Below, piece after piece: positions 35,483 through 45,000 of a stretch of 64,000 bases of DNA; position 1 is the stretch's first letter; each line of letters starts with the position of its first letter. Below the pieces are notes generated by a model. That model was given only the letters and a program-made list of their open reading frames with translations. It was not told where the DNA came from and made no database searches. This DNA is from Mesorhizobium sp. WSM3862 (GTDB lineage Bacteria; Pseudomonadota; Alphaproteobacteria; Rhizobiales; Rhizobiaceae). A program made the translations under genes and the position numbers. The stretch lies in contig NZ_NSGE01000001.1 of assembly GCF_002294985.1 (NCBI RefSeq), positions 434,001 through 498,000 of the forward strand, written 5' to 3'.

Positions 35483-36091
35483 TGACCGAGGCCATCCATC
35501 GTCTCCATCGAGCAATACGGGCTGATCGCGGTCTTCCTCGGTTGCGTCGCCGAGGGCGAAAGCGCTGCCATCCTCGGCGGCTTCTTCGCCCATCAGCACA
35601 TATTCGTGCTCTGGCAGGCTTTCCTGGCCGCCTTTCTCGGCGCCTTCGCCGGCGACACGGCTTTCTTCACCCTCGGCCGCAGCTTTGCCGATCATCCCTA
35701 TGTCGTCAGGCTGCGCAGGCGGCCGGGTTTTCGCCGCGCCTACCGGCTGCTCAACACCCACCCCAACATCTTCGTGCTGACGAACCGCTACATCTACGGA
35801 ATGCGCCTTGTCGGCGGCATCGCCGCAGGGCTGTCGACCGTGTCGGTGCCGCGCTTCGTCATCCTGAACGCCATCTCGTCGGCCGTCTGGGCAACCCTCT
35901 TCGGCACCCTCGGCTATGTCTTCGGGCTTGGGGCGGAGCGCATGGTCGGCCAGGCATTTGCCCGCCATGAACGCGTGCTCGTCGCCCTCGCCGTCGGCAT
36001 CGCTGTGGCCGTCCTCGCCGGGCTGGTTGCCCGCCACTTTGCCGGAAGGGAGCGCGCAATGGACGCAAAAGAGGATCAGGCCGAATCCTAA
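35482..36091 (+). pseudogene. DedA family membrane protein gene, apparent one-base frameshift
   Basis: The start ATG at 35482 encodes MTEAIHRL, then the frame leads into an unrelated Arg-rich sequence. If the single C at 35506 is skipped, the protein continues IEQYGLIAVFLGCVAEGESAAILGG, a classic DedA N-terminus, and the frame stays open to 36091 with FAGDTAFFTLGR, NRYIYGMRLVGGIAAGL and further membrane helices (about 202 residues in all). The extra base lies in the short run CTCC. The product would be a DedA/SNARE-associated-domain inner-membrane protein. Either the gene is broken here or the base is a sequencing error; an internal GTG at 35606 would give only a truncated protein. Confidence 0.8.
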
Positions 36092-36114
36092 GCTGTCGGA
36101 CCGATGCCTCCCGG

Positions 36115-36474
36115 TCAGATCGGCGCGCCGATGATGCGCTCGATGATGGCAATGCCCCACACGGCGCCCGCGATCACGATCGAAATCAGCACCGCCAGCG
36201 AGCCGCAGTCCTTGGCGAGTTGGATGTCGATGTGGAACTCGCGGGAGATCGCGTCGCACGCCGCCTCGATGCCTGTGTTCAGCACCTCGACCAGGATCAT
36301 CAGCAGAACCGCGCCGATCAGCAAGGCGTAGCCGCGCCAGGATACCGAGATGAACCAGCCGGCCGGCAGAGCGAGCGCAAGCAGCATCAACTCCTGCTGG
36401 AACGCCTTTTCGTGAGCAGCCAGCTTGCGGAAAGCCCGCGCCGAATTGATGAAAGCGTCGATCAGCCGCTGCAT
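36115..36474 (-). CDS. dgkA: Diacylglycerol kinase, integral membrane type
   Basis: A 119-residue protein with three membrane helices and the DgkA signature LVEVLNTGIEAACDAI, which contains the Asn and Glu used for catalysis, followed by FHIDIQLAKDCGSLAVLI with the conserved AKDxGSAAVL-type motif. It phosphorylates diacylglycerol to phosphatidic acid in the inner membrane, recycling lipid from the synthesis of osmoregulated periplasmic glucans or other phosphoglycerol transfer. It lies 24 bp past the converging DedA-type gene. Confidence 0.92.
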   Translation of the reverse strand: MQRLIDAFINSARAFRKLAAHEKAFQQELMLLALALPAGWFISVSWRGYALLIGAVLLMILVEVLNTGIEAACDAISREFHIDIQLAKDCGSLAVLISIVIAGAVWGIAIIERIIGAPI

Positions 36475-36551
36475 GCCCAGCCCCGTTTCGAATCACCGTG
36501 AGGGGATATCGCAACAGCCGGGTCAAGGGAATAAGGCAGGCGGCCCAAAAG

Positions 36552-36971
36552 TCACTCGACCGCGACCTTTATCGACGGCGTCGACTTGTCGAACTGCGGC
36601 AGGCCGTCGTCGATTGCATAATAGTCGCCCTTGTCGCCGACGAAGATGTGGCTTTCGGCCGAAAGCCCGGTCGGCTTGTCGAACGAGCCGGCCATGATGG
36701 AGATCGTGTCGAGCTCGTTGTGCTTCCAGAACAGCACCGAGCCGCAGCTGCTGCAAAAACCGCGTTTCGCTATGTCGGACGCGCCGTACCAAGCAAGCGC
36801 GTCGGCCCCCTCGATGTCGATGTCGGCGTCCCTCGAAGAAGTCGCTGCAACGAAATGGCCGGTTTGCTTGCGGCACTGCGAGCAGTGGCAATAGACCACT
36901 CCGCGCAGCGCTCCTCTCGTCGTGAAGCGCACCGCTCCGCACAGGCACGATCCAGTGTGATTTTCCCCCAT
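36552..36971 (-). CDS. GFA (glutathione-dependent formaldehyde-activating / CENP-V) family protein
   Basis: About 139 residues from the ATG at 36971 (ribosome site GGAGG 5 bp upstream); another in-frame ATG seven codons upstream is less well placed. Zinc-binding Cys clusters are SCLCGAVRF, CHCSQCRK and GFCSSCGSVLF, as expected for the GFA fold. Despite the family name, most members have no proven formaldehyde activity. It probably binds zinc and perhaps a thiol adduct. Monocistronic. Confidence 0.87.
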   Translation of the reverse strand: MGENHTGSCLCGAVRFTTRGALRGVVYCHCSQCRKQTGHFVAATSSRDADIDIEGADALAWYGASDIAKRGFCSSCGSVLFWKHNELDTISIMAGSFDKPTGLSAESHIFVGDKGDYYAIDDGLPQFDKSTPSIKVAVE

Positions 36972-37293
36972 CCCGGCCTCCTTCAACGCCATTCACCTCG
37001 AGCGCGCCGGACAAGATTCCAGTTTTGCGCTCGTCCGGCGCAGGCAAATGCGACACCGAAGCGGCGCGTTTCAAAAGCTGCGCCTGCACCGCAGTGCAAC
37101 CTGAAGCAGCAAAAACGGTCTGGAAACGCCCGCCATTAAGGAAACTTTAGCGCAGCTGCATTTATGGTTCCTGCAGGCGATGGTCGTGTTGGGGACGCGG
37201 CCTAGCATCGCAATTCTGATTCGATCCCCATATTGGCGGCTCCCGGCGGTGGCAGGTCTCCGGTCGCGCACTGAAGGGGGTAGTGAACAGACT
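36972..37293. other. Intergenic region between GFA and GGDEF genes
   Basis: These 322 bp hold the divergent promoters of the two genes. An AAGGGGG tract lies 12 bp before the GGDEF ATG. I see no repeat, tRNA or strong hairpin. An in-frame extension of the GGDEF ORF to 37180 is open but has no family likeness. Confidence 0.4.
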
Positions 37294-38365
37294 ATGCAGC
37301 CGGCAGCCGTCCCGAGCGACAGAAATGGCGACATCGCCAGCACCGTTGTGGCGACCATGCGCCAGCTCGGCCTGCTCGGCCTGCCGCGCAACTACGAAAT
37401 CTTTTATGAAGCGCTGAGCGGCAGCAATCACGAGCTCAGCCTCGCTGTCGTCTCGTTGAGCAATCGGCCGACGCAAGAGGATCTCGATCGCATCGGACGC
37501 ACCTTCTTCCCGCAGCACCACGGGCCTGCGATCGTCGAACACGCCCGCGAGGTGGTCGCCAAGGAGCTTGAGGACGTCGCCGCGCTGCTGCGCAGCGAGC
37601 GCAGCCATATCGAAAAGTACGGCCGCATCCTCGACGAGACGTCGAGCGGCCTGAGCAATCGCAGCCTGCTTTCCCAGGATCTGCTGCAAAAGATCGCCGG
37701 CGCGATGTCTGCCGCCACCAGTTCGACGCTGGATCACAACCGCCAGATCGCGAGCACGCTCAGCGAAAAGACGGCCGAGCTCGAAAGCGTCAAATCGAAG
37801 TTGGAGGAATACAAGCGGCTCGCCAATACCGATCCGCTGACGCAGATCTGGAATCGCCGCGCCTTCGACAAGGAAATCACGCGCATCTACAACAGCAACC
37901 GCGGTATCCTCTTCAACGCGCTCATCCTTGCCGACATCGATCGCTTCAAGGACATCAACGACCGTTACGGCCATCCGGTCGGCGACAAGATCATCCAGAT
38001 CATCGCCGACATCTTCCAGTCCAGCATCCGCGCCGACATGTTCGTGGCGCGCACCGGCGGCGAGGAGTTCGCGCTGATCGTCGAAGGCGCCAGCGAGGAT
38101 ACCACCTATGAAATCGCCGAGCGCATCCGCGTGCTGATCGAACAGACGCCGTTCACCAGCAGCCAAGACCGGGATGAACTATGGCACGGTGACTGTCTCG
38201 ATGGGCATTTGCATGGCTTCCGAGGCCGACACCCCCGAAGACCTTTACACCAAGGCCGACCGCGCGCTCTATCGCTCCAAGATCGGCGGCCGCAACCGCG
38301 TCACCAGGCATTCCACAATGGCCGGCCGTGCCGGCAAGGGCTGGCTGCTCTACAAGAAGGACTGA
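37294..38365 (+). pseudogene. GGDEF diguanylate cyclase gene, apparent one-base frameshift
   Basis: From 37294 (MQPAAVPSDRNGD) the frame encodes an N-terminal helical region, a coiled linker (LSEKTAELESVKSKLEEYK) and most of a GGDEF domain: NTDPLTQIWNRRAFD, ADIDRFKDINDRYGHPVGD and the active-site ARTGGEEFALIVEG (about residue 255). At about 38169-38173 (CCGGG) the frame breaks; shifting by one base restores MNYGTVTVSMGICMASEAD, ADRALYRSKIGGRNRV and a stop at 38365. Without the shift the end is Arg/Pro-rich junk. The RxxD inhibitory site upstream of GGEEF reads RADM, not canonical. The lesion may be real or a sequence error. Confidence 0.82.
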
Positions 38366-38382
38366 GTGCACTTTGAAAGCCC

Positions 38383-38422
38383 TTTCCAAATGAATTTCTG
38401 TGGACTATATTTTCCACGGAAA
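38383..38422 (+). promoter_or_regulatory. Promoter and autoregulatory operator of the Xre/RES operon
   Basis: An inverted repeat TTTCTGTGGA (38395-38404) and TCCACGGAAA (38413-38422), with one mismatch and an 8-bp spacer, lies directly upstream of the antitoxin start. The spacer contains TATATT (38406-38411), a good -10, and TTTCCA (38383-38388) sits 17 bp upstream as a weak -35. A palindrome over the -10 fits autorepression by the antitoxin. Confidence 0.6.
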
Positions 38423-38436
38423 TGAAAGGTGCGCTC

Positions 38437-38814
38437 ATGCAACGTCCAGTCGCTGCCGCGACGGCGGCAGAAAATGCCGTCATCACCAAGGCCACGCTGC
38501 GCGCGGCCGACCTGCTCGAGATCACGGCGCGAACGCTTGCTCTGGTCATCGGCGTCTCCGAGGCGACGGTCTCGCGGATGCGCAAGCAGGAATTCCTGCT
38601 CGAGCGCGGCACCAAGCCGTTCGAGCTTGCGGTGCTGTTCGTGCGGCTGTTCCGCTCGCTCGACGCCATCGTCGGCGGCGACGAGACGGTCGCCCGGGCA
38701 TGGCTGAAGAACCCGAACACGGCGCTCGACGGCACGCCGCTCGAAAAAATCCTGACCATTGCCGGACTTGTCGATGTCATTGCCTACCTGGATTCCCGAC
38801 GCGCTCTCGTCTGA
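38437..38814 (+). CDS. Antitoxin Xre/MbcA/ParS-like, toxin-binding DUF2384 domain
   Basis: About 125 residues from the ATG at 38437 (ribosome site AAAGGTG; an in-frame ATG at 38422 lies inside the operator). The N-terminal part has an Xre-type helix-turn-helix (ARTLALVIGVSEATVSRMRK). The C-terminal DUF2384 domain reads GGDETVARAWLKNPNTALDG, TPLEKILTIAGLVDVIAYL, which in characterised systems binds and blocks a RES toxin. It overlaps the RES gene by 41 bp, the classical antitoxin-first order. Confidence 0.92.
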   Translation: MQRPVAAATAAENAVITKATLRAADLLEITARTLALVIGVSEATVSRMRKQEFLLERGTKPFELAVLFVRLFRSLDAIVGGDETVARAWLKNPNTALDGTPLEKILTIAGLVDVIAYLDSRRALV

Positions 38815-39541
38815 GGCCGTCAGGCTCGAAGGCAAATGTTGGCGGATGGTCGAGGCGCAGCATCGCGTCTCGACCCTGAAGCTCGTCGACAGGCTCGACG
38901 AGCAGGGCCTGCTCGAAGACCTCATCGAGGAAAGCAAGCCGCGGATCCCGCTGGAATGCCGCCATCTTCACTATCTTCTGGCGACGCCCTTCCGCTACGG
39001 CTCGATTTATCCGTACGGCTCGCGCTTCCGCCGCGCCGGCAAGACCAAGGGCGTCTACTACGCCGCCGAGACGGTGCTGACGGCAGTGGCGGAAATGGCC
39101 TTCTACCGCTTGCTGTTCTTTGCGGAATCACCGCAGACGCAATGGCCGAACGACGCGGCCGAATATACCGCCTTTGCCGCGGCGATCAGATGCGAGAAGG
39201 CCGTCGACCTCACGCGGCCGCCGCTCGACCGCGACGAGAAGGCTTGGACGGATCCGACTGACTATGCCGCCTGCCAGGCCATCGCCGACGTGGCGCGCGA
39301 GGCGGGGATGCAGGCTATCCGCTACCGCTCGGCGCGCGATCCGAAGGGCGCCAACATCGCGCTCTTGACGTGCAGCGGTTTTGCCAAGGCCAAGCCGCTG
39401 GAGCCTCATACCTGGCGCATCCGCATCGGCTCGTTCGGGGTCCAGGCAATCTGCGAATTTCCAGACAGGCGGCTGGAATTCGCAAGGACGAGCTTTGTCG
39501 ATCTGAGGCTGGCGAATATGCGCTGGGAGCGCGGGCGCTAG
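38774..39541 (+). CDS. RES-domain toxin
   Basis: About 255 residues from the ATG at 38774 (MSLPTWIPDALSS), inside the end of the antitoxin gene; upstream TTG starts are possible. The RES domain is marked by RYGSIYPYGSRFRRAG, GVYYAAETVLTAVAEMAFYR (the conserved Tyr and Glu region) and a later RYRSARDPKGANIALL segment with the RES-type Arg-Ser. Characterised RES toxins deplete cellular NAD+ by phosphorolysis or hydrolysis. This protein is longer than the about 150-residue minimal RES domain; it has an extra N-terminal helical part. Its stop codon touches the stop of the converging membrane-protein gene. Confidence 0.9.
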   Translation: MSLPTWIPDALSSEAVRLEGKCWRMVEAQHRVSTLKLVDRLDEQGLLEDLIEESKPRIPLECRHLHYLLATPFRYGSIYPYGSRFRRAGKTKGVYYAAETVLTAVAEMAFYRLLFFAESPQTQWPNDAAEYTAFAAAIRCEKAVDLTRPPLDRDEKAWTDPTDYAACQAIADVAREAGMQAIRYRSARDPKGANIALLTCSGFAKAKPLEPHTWRIRIGSFGVQAICEFPDRRLEFARTSFVDLRLANMRWERGR

Positions 39542-40246
39542 TTAAGCCAGAATGTTGACCGCACGCGCGGCAACTAGCGCGATCGTCAGCAGCGAGATCA
39601 TTGCCTCGGCCATCATCAGGAGCTTGGCGCGCTGAGTGAGCGGCAATGTGTCGGTCGGCGAGAACGCCGTCGCATTGGTGAAGGCCAGGAACACGTAATC
39701 GACAAAGCCGGGCAGCCAGTCGCGGATCTCGCGATCGGACAGCGTCATCTGCGGGAACAGGAAATCGGCATGCGCGCGCTTGACCAGGCCGCAGGTCGGC
39801 GGGCCGCCGCGGTCGGTGCTCCAGAACCACAACGCGAAGACGATGACGTTGGTGACCCAGATGTTGAGCGCGTCGACAAGCAGCGTCGTGCCGGCGCCGG
39901 CATGGCCTGCAAGCAACTTCTGGACGAGGAAGACCAGCGAGCCGCAATTCATGATGCTGATGACGCCGGTCATGACCAAGGCGGTACGGCGGATGAAGAC
40001 GCGAAACCGGCTGATCGCATACCAATGCTCGTGATCGACGGCCTTCTGAGTCGCCATTTGCGTCCAGGCCGTTGCGATCGACAAAGGCACGAGCAGCGCC
40101 GCCTCGATCGCGGGCGCGAGCCAGCGCGGACCGAAGGACAGGTCGTTGATGACCAGAAGCTGCAGGCAGATGACGACAAGCACCGCCGCCCGCGCCGACC
40201 AGAAGTCGATCGCGCGGTGATGAACGATGGCATGCTCGTGGCGCAT
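39542..40246 (-). CDS. Multi-pass membrane protein, possibly DUF1345 / ion-channel-like
   Basis: About 234 residues from the ATG at 40246; a GTG start at 40297 would add 17. It has about six hydrophobic segments (AAVLVVICLQLLVI, ALLVPLSIATAW, LVMTGVISIMNCGSLVFLV, NVIVFALWFW, DYVFLAFTNATAFSP, MISLLTIALVAARAV). The DYVFLAFTNATAFSPTD region sits where potassium-channel-like proteins have a pore and the selectivity filter TxGYGD, but the filter is absent. Function unknown. The stop codon abuts that of the RES gene with no gap. Confidence 0.7.
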   Translation of the reverse strand: MRHEHAIVHHRAIDFWSARAAVLVVICLQLLVINDLSFGPRWLAPAIEAALLVPLSIATAWTQMATQKAVDHEHWYAISRFRVFIRRTALVMTGVISIMNCGSLVFLVQKLLAGHAGAGTTLLVDALNIWVTNVIVFALWFWSTDRGGPPTCGLVKRAHADFLFPQMTLSDREIRDWLPGFVDYVFLAFTNATAFSPTDTLPLTQRAKLLMMAEAMISLLTIALVAARAVNILA

Positions 40247-40379
40247 GGGGGGACCTGTGTCGTGTGCGCGGTTTTCGACCGCGGGCGACACCTCCACCTC
40301 AATCTTGGTCTTGCGATGGTCGCGTAACTATAAATTTTCGTAAGGTTTCGGCGGCCGGCGCCTCGCAGGATCGGCCCAA

Positions 40380-40411
40380 ACGAAAAGGGCGTCGGACTTT
40401 GTCCGACGCCC
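40380..40411 (-). terminator. Rho-independent terminator of the DAHP synthase gene
   Basis: GGGCGTCGGAC (40387-40397), TTT loop and GTCCGACGCCC (40401-40411) form a perfect 11-bp stem. On the minus strand it runs into TTTTCG. It lies 24 bp beyond the aroG stop codon. Confidence 0.88.
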
Positions 40412-40434
40412 CGGTTCGATCGCTGGCAAGCGGC

Positions 40435-41808
40435 TTAGGCGTTGGCGGCTTGCTTGTGCTGGATCGTATGGCTTTTCTTGAGCAGATCCGAGACCAGGAA
40501 GGCCAGTTCGATCGCCTGGTCGGCATTGAGGCGCGGATCGCAATGGGTGTGATAGCGGTCCTGCAGGTCTTCCGCCGTGATGGCCCGGGCGCCGCCGGTG
40601 CACTCGGTGACGTTCTTGCCGGTCATCTCGACATGGATGCCGCCCGGATGCGTGCCTTCGGCGCGGTGCACCTCGAAGAAGGTCTGCACTTCCTTCAGGA
40701 TACGGTCGAACGGCCGCGTCTTGTAGCCGGCCGCCTCGATCGTGTTGCCATGCATCGGGTCGGAAGACCACACCACGTTGCGGCCCTCCTTCTTCACCGC
40801 CCGCACCAGCTTCGGCAGATGCTCGGCGACCTTGTCGGAGCCGAACCGCGCGATCAGCGTCAGCCGTCCGGGCTCATTCTCGGGGTTGAGCAGGTCGATA
40901 AGCTCCAGCAGGCCGTCCGGCGTCAGCGACGGACCGCATTTCAGGCCGAGCGGATTCTCGATGCCGCGGCAATATTCGACATGCGCATGGTCGGGCTGGC
41001 GGGTGCGGTCGCCGATCCAGATCATATGGCCCGAAGTCGCGTACCAATCGCCGGAAGTCGAATCGACGCGGGTCAGCGCCTCCTCGTAGCCGAGCAGCAG
41101 CGCCTCGTGGCTGGTGTAGAAATCGGTCTCGCGCAGCGCGAAATTGGTTTCCGACGTGATGCCCACCGCGCGCATGAAATCCATCGTCTCGGTGATGCGG
41201 TTGGCGAGCGATTCGTATTTCTCGCCCTGCGGGCTGTCGGCAACGAAGCCCAGCATCCAGCGATGCACGTTCTCCAGGCTGGCATAGCCCCCTTGCGCGA
41301 AGGCGCGCAGGAGATTGAGGGTCGCCGCCGACTGGCGATACGCCATCTCCTGCCTTGCGGGATCCGGGATGCGCGACGCGGCGTCGAACTCGATGCCGTT
41401 GATGATGTCGCCGCGATAGCTCGGCAGCGTCACGCCGGCCTTGGTCTCGCTGTCGGAGGAGCGCGGCTTGGCGAACTGGCCGGCGACGCGGCCGACCTTC
41501 ACCACCGGCTGCGCGCCGGCGAAGGTGAGCACCACCGACATCTGCAGGAAGACGCGGAAGAAGTCGCGGATGTTGTCGGCGCCGTGCTCGGCGAAGCTCT
41601 CGGCGCAGTCGCCGCCCTGGAGCAGGAAGGCCTCGCCGGCGGCGACCGCCGCCAGTTGCTTCTTCAGCTTGCGCGCTTCACCGGCAAACACCAGCGGCGG
41701 ATAGGTGGTGAGCCGGGCTTCCGTGGCCTCCAGCGCCGCAAGGTCCGGATAGGCCGGAACCTGCTTGATCGGCTTTGCTCTCCACGAATTCGGCGACCAT
41801 TTTGTCAT
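40435..41808 (-). CDS. aroG: Class II 3-deoxy-7-phosphoheptulonate synthase (DAHP synthase)
   Basis: The enzyme of about 457 residues condenses phosphoenolpyruvate and erythrose 4-phosphate, the first step of the shikimate pathway. It is the class II (plant/AroF-II) type: [57 protein letters not shown] and ECTGGARAI are signatures and contain the metal-binding Cys and His. The ATG at 41808 ([17 protein letters not shown]) was chosen; the TTG four codons upstream is unlikely. It ends in a strong terminator and is preceded by a palindromic repeat. Confidence 0.94.
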   Translation of the reverse strand: MTKWSPNSWRAKPIKQVPAYPDLAALEATEARLTTYPPLVFAGEARKLKKQLAAVAAGEAFLLQGGDCAESFAEHGADNIRDFFRVFLQMSVVLTFAGAQPVVKVGRVAGQFAKPRSSDSETKAGVTLPSYRGDIINGIEFDAASRIPDPARQEMAYRQSAATLNLLRAFAQGGYASLENVHRWMLGFVADSPQGEKYESLANRITETMDFMRAVGITSETNFALRETDFYTSHEALLLGYEEALTRVDSTSGDWYATSGHMIWIGDRTRQPDHAHVEYCRGIENPLGLKCGPSLTPDGLLELIDLLNPENEPGRLTLIARFGSDKVAEHLPKLVRAVKKEGRNVVWSSDPMHGNTIEAAGYKTRPFDRILKEVQTFFEVHRAEGTHPGGIHVEMTGKNVTECTGGARAITAEDLQDRYHTHCDPRLNADQAIELAFLVSDLLKKSHTIQHKQAANA

Positions 41809-41830
41809 CGCTGCACCCAAAACTCTTCAG

Positions 41831-41880
41831 AGCAATTCCAGGAAAACTGTGAACGGTTTACGTCCGGAATTGCGTCAAAA
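41831..41880. repeat. Palindromic intergenic repeat, GCAATTCC family, copy 3
   Basis: GCAATTCC (41832-41839) and GGAATTGC (41866-41873) are perfect inverted termini around AGGAAAACTGTGAACGG and TTTACGTCC. It is in the same orientation as copy 1 at 34791 and shares most of the interior. It lies directly upstream of aroG and may include part of its promoter region. Confidence 0.75.
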
Positions 41881-42021
41881 CAAACTGGCGAGCGGTCTCG
41901 CCCGCCATTCCCGCCCCAAATCAGAGGTCGCGGCTCCTTACACGAAGCCGATTTTCTATTCTAGCCGGGAATTTCAGCAGTGGCGAATGCCTTGAACTGC
42001 TCGGATGCCGGTGTGAAGCCG

Positions 42022-45000
42022 TCAGGCAGCTTTGTCGACCAGCCGCGCCAATTGAGTCATGACAACAGCCGAGCCGGCCAGGCGCTTTTCGGCATTCGGC
42101 CAGTCACGCATGAAGACGACGCTGTGGTCAGCCCTGATCTTGGCCAGCGAGCCCTGTTCGCCGATGAATTTAACCAGTCCGACCGGATTGGGGAATTCGC
42201 GCTTGCGGAAGTGGATGACGACGCCCTTGGGGCCGGCATCGAGCTTCTCGACATTGGCCTTGCGGCAAAGCGCCTTGATAAAGACGATCTTTAACAGATG
42301 CGTCACTTCTTCCGGCAGCGGCCCGAAACGGTCGATCAGCTCGGCGCCGAAGCCGTCGATCTCCTCGGTGGTCTCCAAGTCGCCAAGGCGGCGGTAGAGC
42401 GCCATCCTGAGCTGCAGGTCCGGCACATAGCTCTCCGGGATCATCACGGCGGTGCCGACCGCGATCTGCGGCGACCAGCCGCCATCCAGCACTTCGCCGG
42501 AATCCTTCACTTCGGCCACCGCTTCCTCCAGCATCTGCTGGTAGAGCTCGAAACCGACCTCCTTGATGTGGCCTGACTGCTCCTCGCCGAGGAGATTGCC
42601 CGCGCCGCGGATATCGAGGTCATGGCTGGCAAGTTGGAACCCAGCGCCGAGCGTATCGAGCGACTGCAGCACCTTCAGCCGGCGCTCGGCCGTATCGGTG
42701 AGCTTGCGGTTGGCCGGCAGCGTGAACAGCGCATAGGCGCGCACCTTCGAGCGGCCGACGCGGCCGCGCAACTGATAGAGCTGGGCCAGACCGAACATAT
42801 CGGCTCGGTGGATGATCAGCGTGTTGGCGGTCGGAATGTCGAGGCCGGATTCGACGATGGTCGTCGACAGAAGCACGTCGTACTGGCCGTCATAGAAGGC
42901 GTTCATGATGTCGTCGAGTTCACCGGCCGGCATCTGGCCGTGGGCGACCGCTACTTTCAGCTCCGGCACGGATTCTCTCAGGAAATCATGGATTTCGGCA
43001 AGATCGCTGATACGCGGCACGACATAGAAGGAATGGCCGCCGCGGTAGCGCTCGCGCAGCAGCGTCTCGCGGATGACCAGCGGATCGAAGGGCGAGATGA
43101 AGGTGCGCACCGCCATGCGGTCGACCGGAGGGGTGGCGATCAGCGACAGCTCGCGAACACCGGTCAGCGCCAACTGGAGCGTGCGCGGAATCGGCGTCGC
43201 CGAAAGTGTCAGCACATGCACGTCGTTCTTGAGCTCCTTCAGCCGCTCCTTGTGCTTGACGCCGAAATGCTGCTCCTCGTCGATGATCAGCAGGCCGAGA
43301 TTTTTGAAGGAGATCGAGCTACCGAGCAGCGCGTGCGTGCCGACGACAATGTCGACCGTGCCGTCGGCGACGCCCTTCTTGGTCTCGGCCAGTTCCTTGG
43401 AGCCGACCAGGCGCGATGCCTGCGCGACGCGGATCGGCAGGCCGGAAAAGCGTTGCGAGAAGGTCTTGAAATGCTGCCGCGACAGCAGCGTCGTCGGCAC
43501 CACGACGGCGACCTGGAACCCTTCCATCGCCGCGATGAAGGCGGCGCGCAGCGCCACTTCCGTCTTGCCGAAGCCGACGTCGCCGCAAACCAGCCGATCC
43601 ATCGGCTTGCCGGCACCGAGATCGTCCATGACGGAATCGATTGCCGTCTGCTGGTCGTCGGTTTCTTCATAGGGAAAGCGCGCCGCGAACTCGCCATAAA
43701 GGCCGTCGGCCGGAATCATGGCGGGTGCTGCGCGCATCTGCCGCTCGGCGGCGATGCGGATCAATTGCCCGGCCATGTCGAGCAGCCGCTTCTTCAGCCG
43801 CGCCTTACGCGCCTGCCAGGCGCCGCCGCCGAGCTTGTCGAGTGGCGCTTCCGCCGAATCCGAACCGTAGCGCGACAGGAGCTCGATGTTTTCGACCGGC
43901 AGGAACAGCCGGTCGTCGCCGGCATAGTGGATTTCGAGGCAGTCATGCGGTGCGCCGACCGCTTCGATGGTGCGCAGACCGACGAAACGGCCGATGCCGT
44001 GGTCCGCGTGAACGACGATGTCGCCGGATGACAGCGACGATGCTTCGGCAATGAAGTCGGAGGCACGCTTTTTGCGCTTGGAGCGGCGGATCAGCCTGTC
44101 GCCTAGAATGTCCTGTTCGGCGACGACGACCATCCCGTCGGTCTCGAAGCCGGATTCGAGCGGCAGCACGGCAAGACCGGCCTGCCCCGGCTCGAGCTTT
44201 TCGACCTCGGAAAGAGTCGCCACCGGTTTCAGGTTGCCGAGATGATGCTCGGCGAGGATCTGGCCGAGGCGGTCGAGCGAGCCCTCGGTCCAGCCGGCGA
44301 CGATGACGCGGCGGCGCGCGGCGCGCTCGTCGGCAATATGCTTCACCACCACGTCGAAGACATTGCTGTTCGGGTCGGCGCGCTCCTCGGCGAAGCTGCG
44401 GCCTTGCCGCGAGCCCGCATGGAAGACCTTCTTGCCGCCGACATCGGGTGCGTCGAAGACGGTGAAATCAATGTCCTCGCGCGGTCCGAGCGAGGCTTTG
44501 AGATTTTCCGGCGAGAGATAGAGCAGATCCGGCGCCACCGGCTTATAGGGCACGGCATCTTTCAGCGCGCCGTCAGCCTGCTTCCGCCGCGCCTCATAGT
44601 GATCGAGGATCAGCGTATGGCGCTCGGCCAGCGCCTCATGCGCGAGATGATCGAAGATGACAGGCGCGTCCGGCAGATAGTCGAACACCGTCTCCAGTTG
44701 CTCGTAGAAGAAAGGCAGCCAGTGCTCCATGCCGGCAAAGCGCCGTCCTTCGCTGACGGCTGCATAGAGCGCATCGTCGCGCGACGGCGCGCCGAAGGCT
44801 TCGATATAGGAGCGGCGGAAGCGGCTGATCGTTTCCGGCGTCAGCGCCACCTCGCTCATCGCCTGCAGCGCCATCGACTTGCGCTGGCCGGTCGTGCGCT
44901 GGGTCGCCACGTCGAAGACGCGGATCGATTCCAGCGTGTCGCCGAAGAAGTCGAGCCTCAGCGCCTCGCTCCAGCCGGGCGCGAAGAGGTCGAGAATGCC

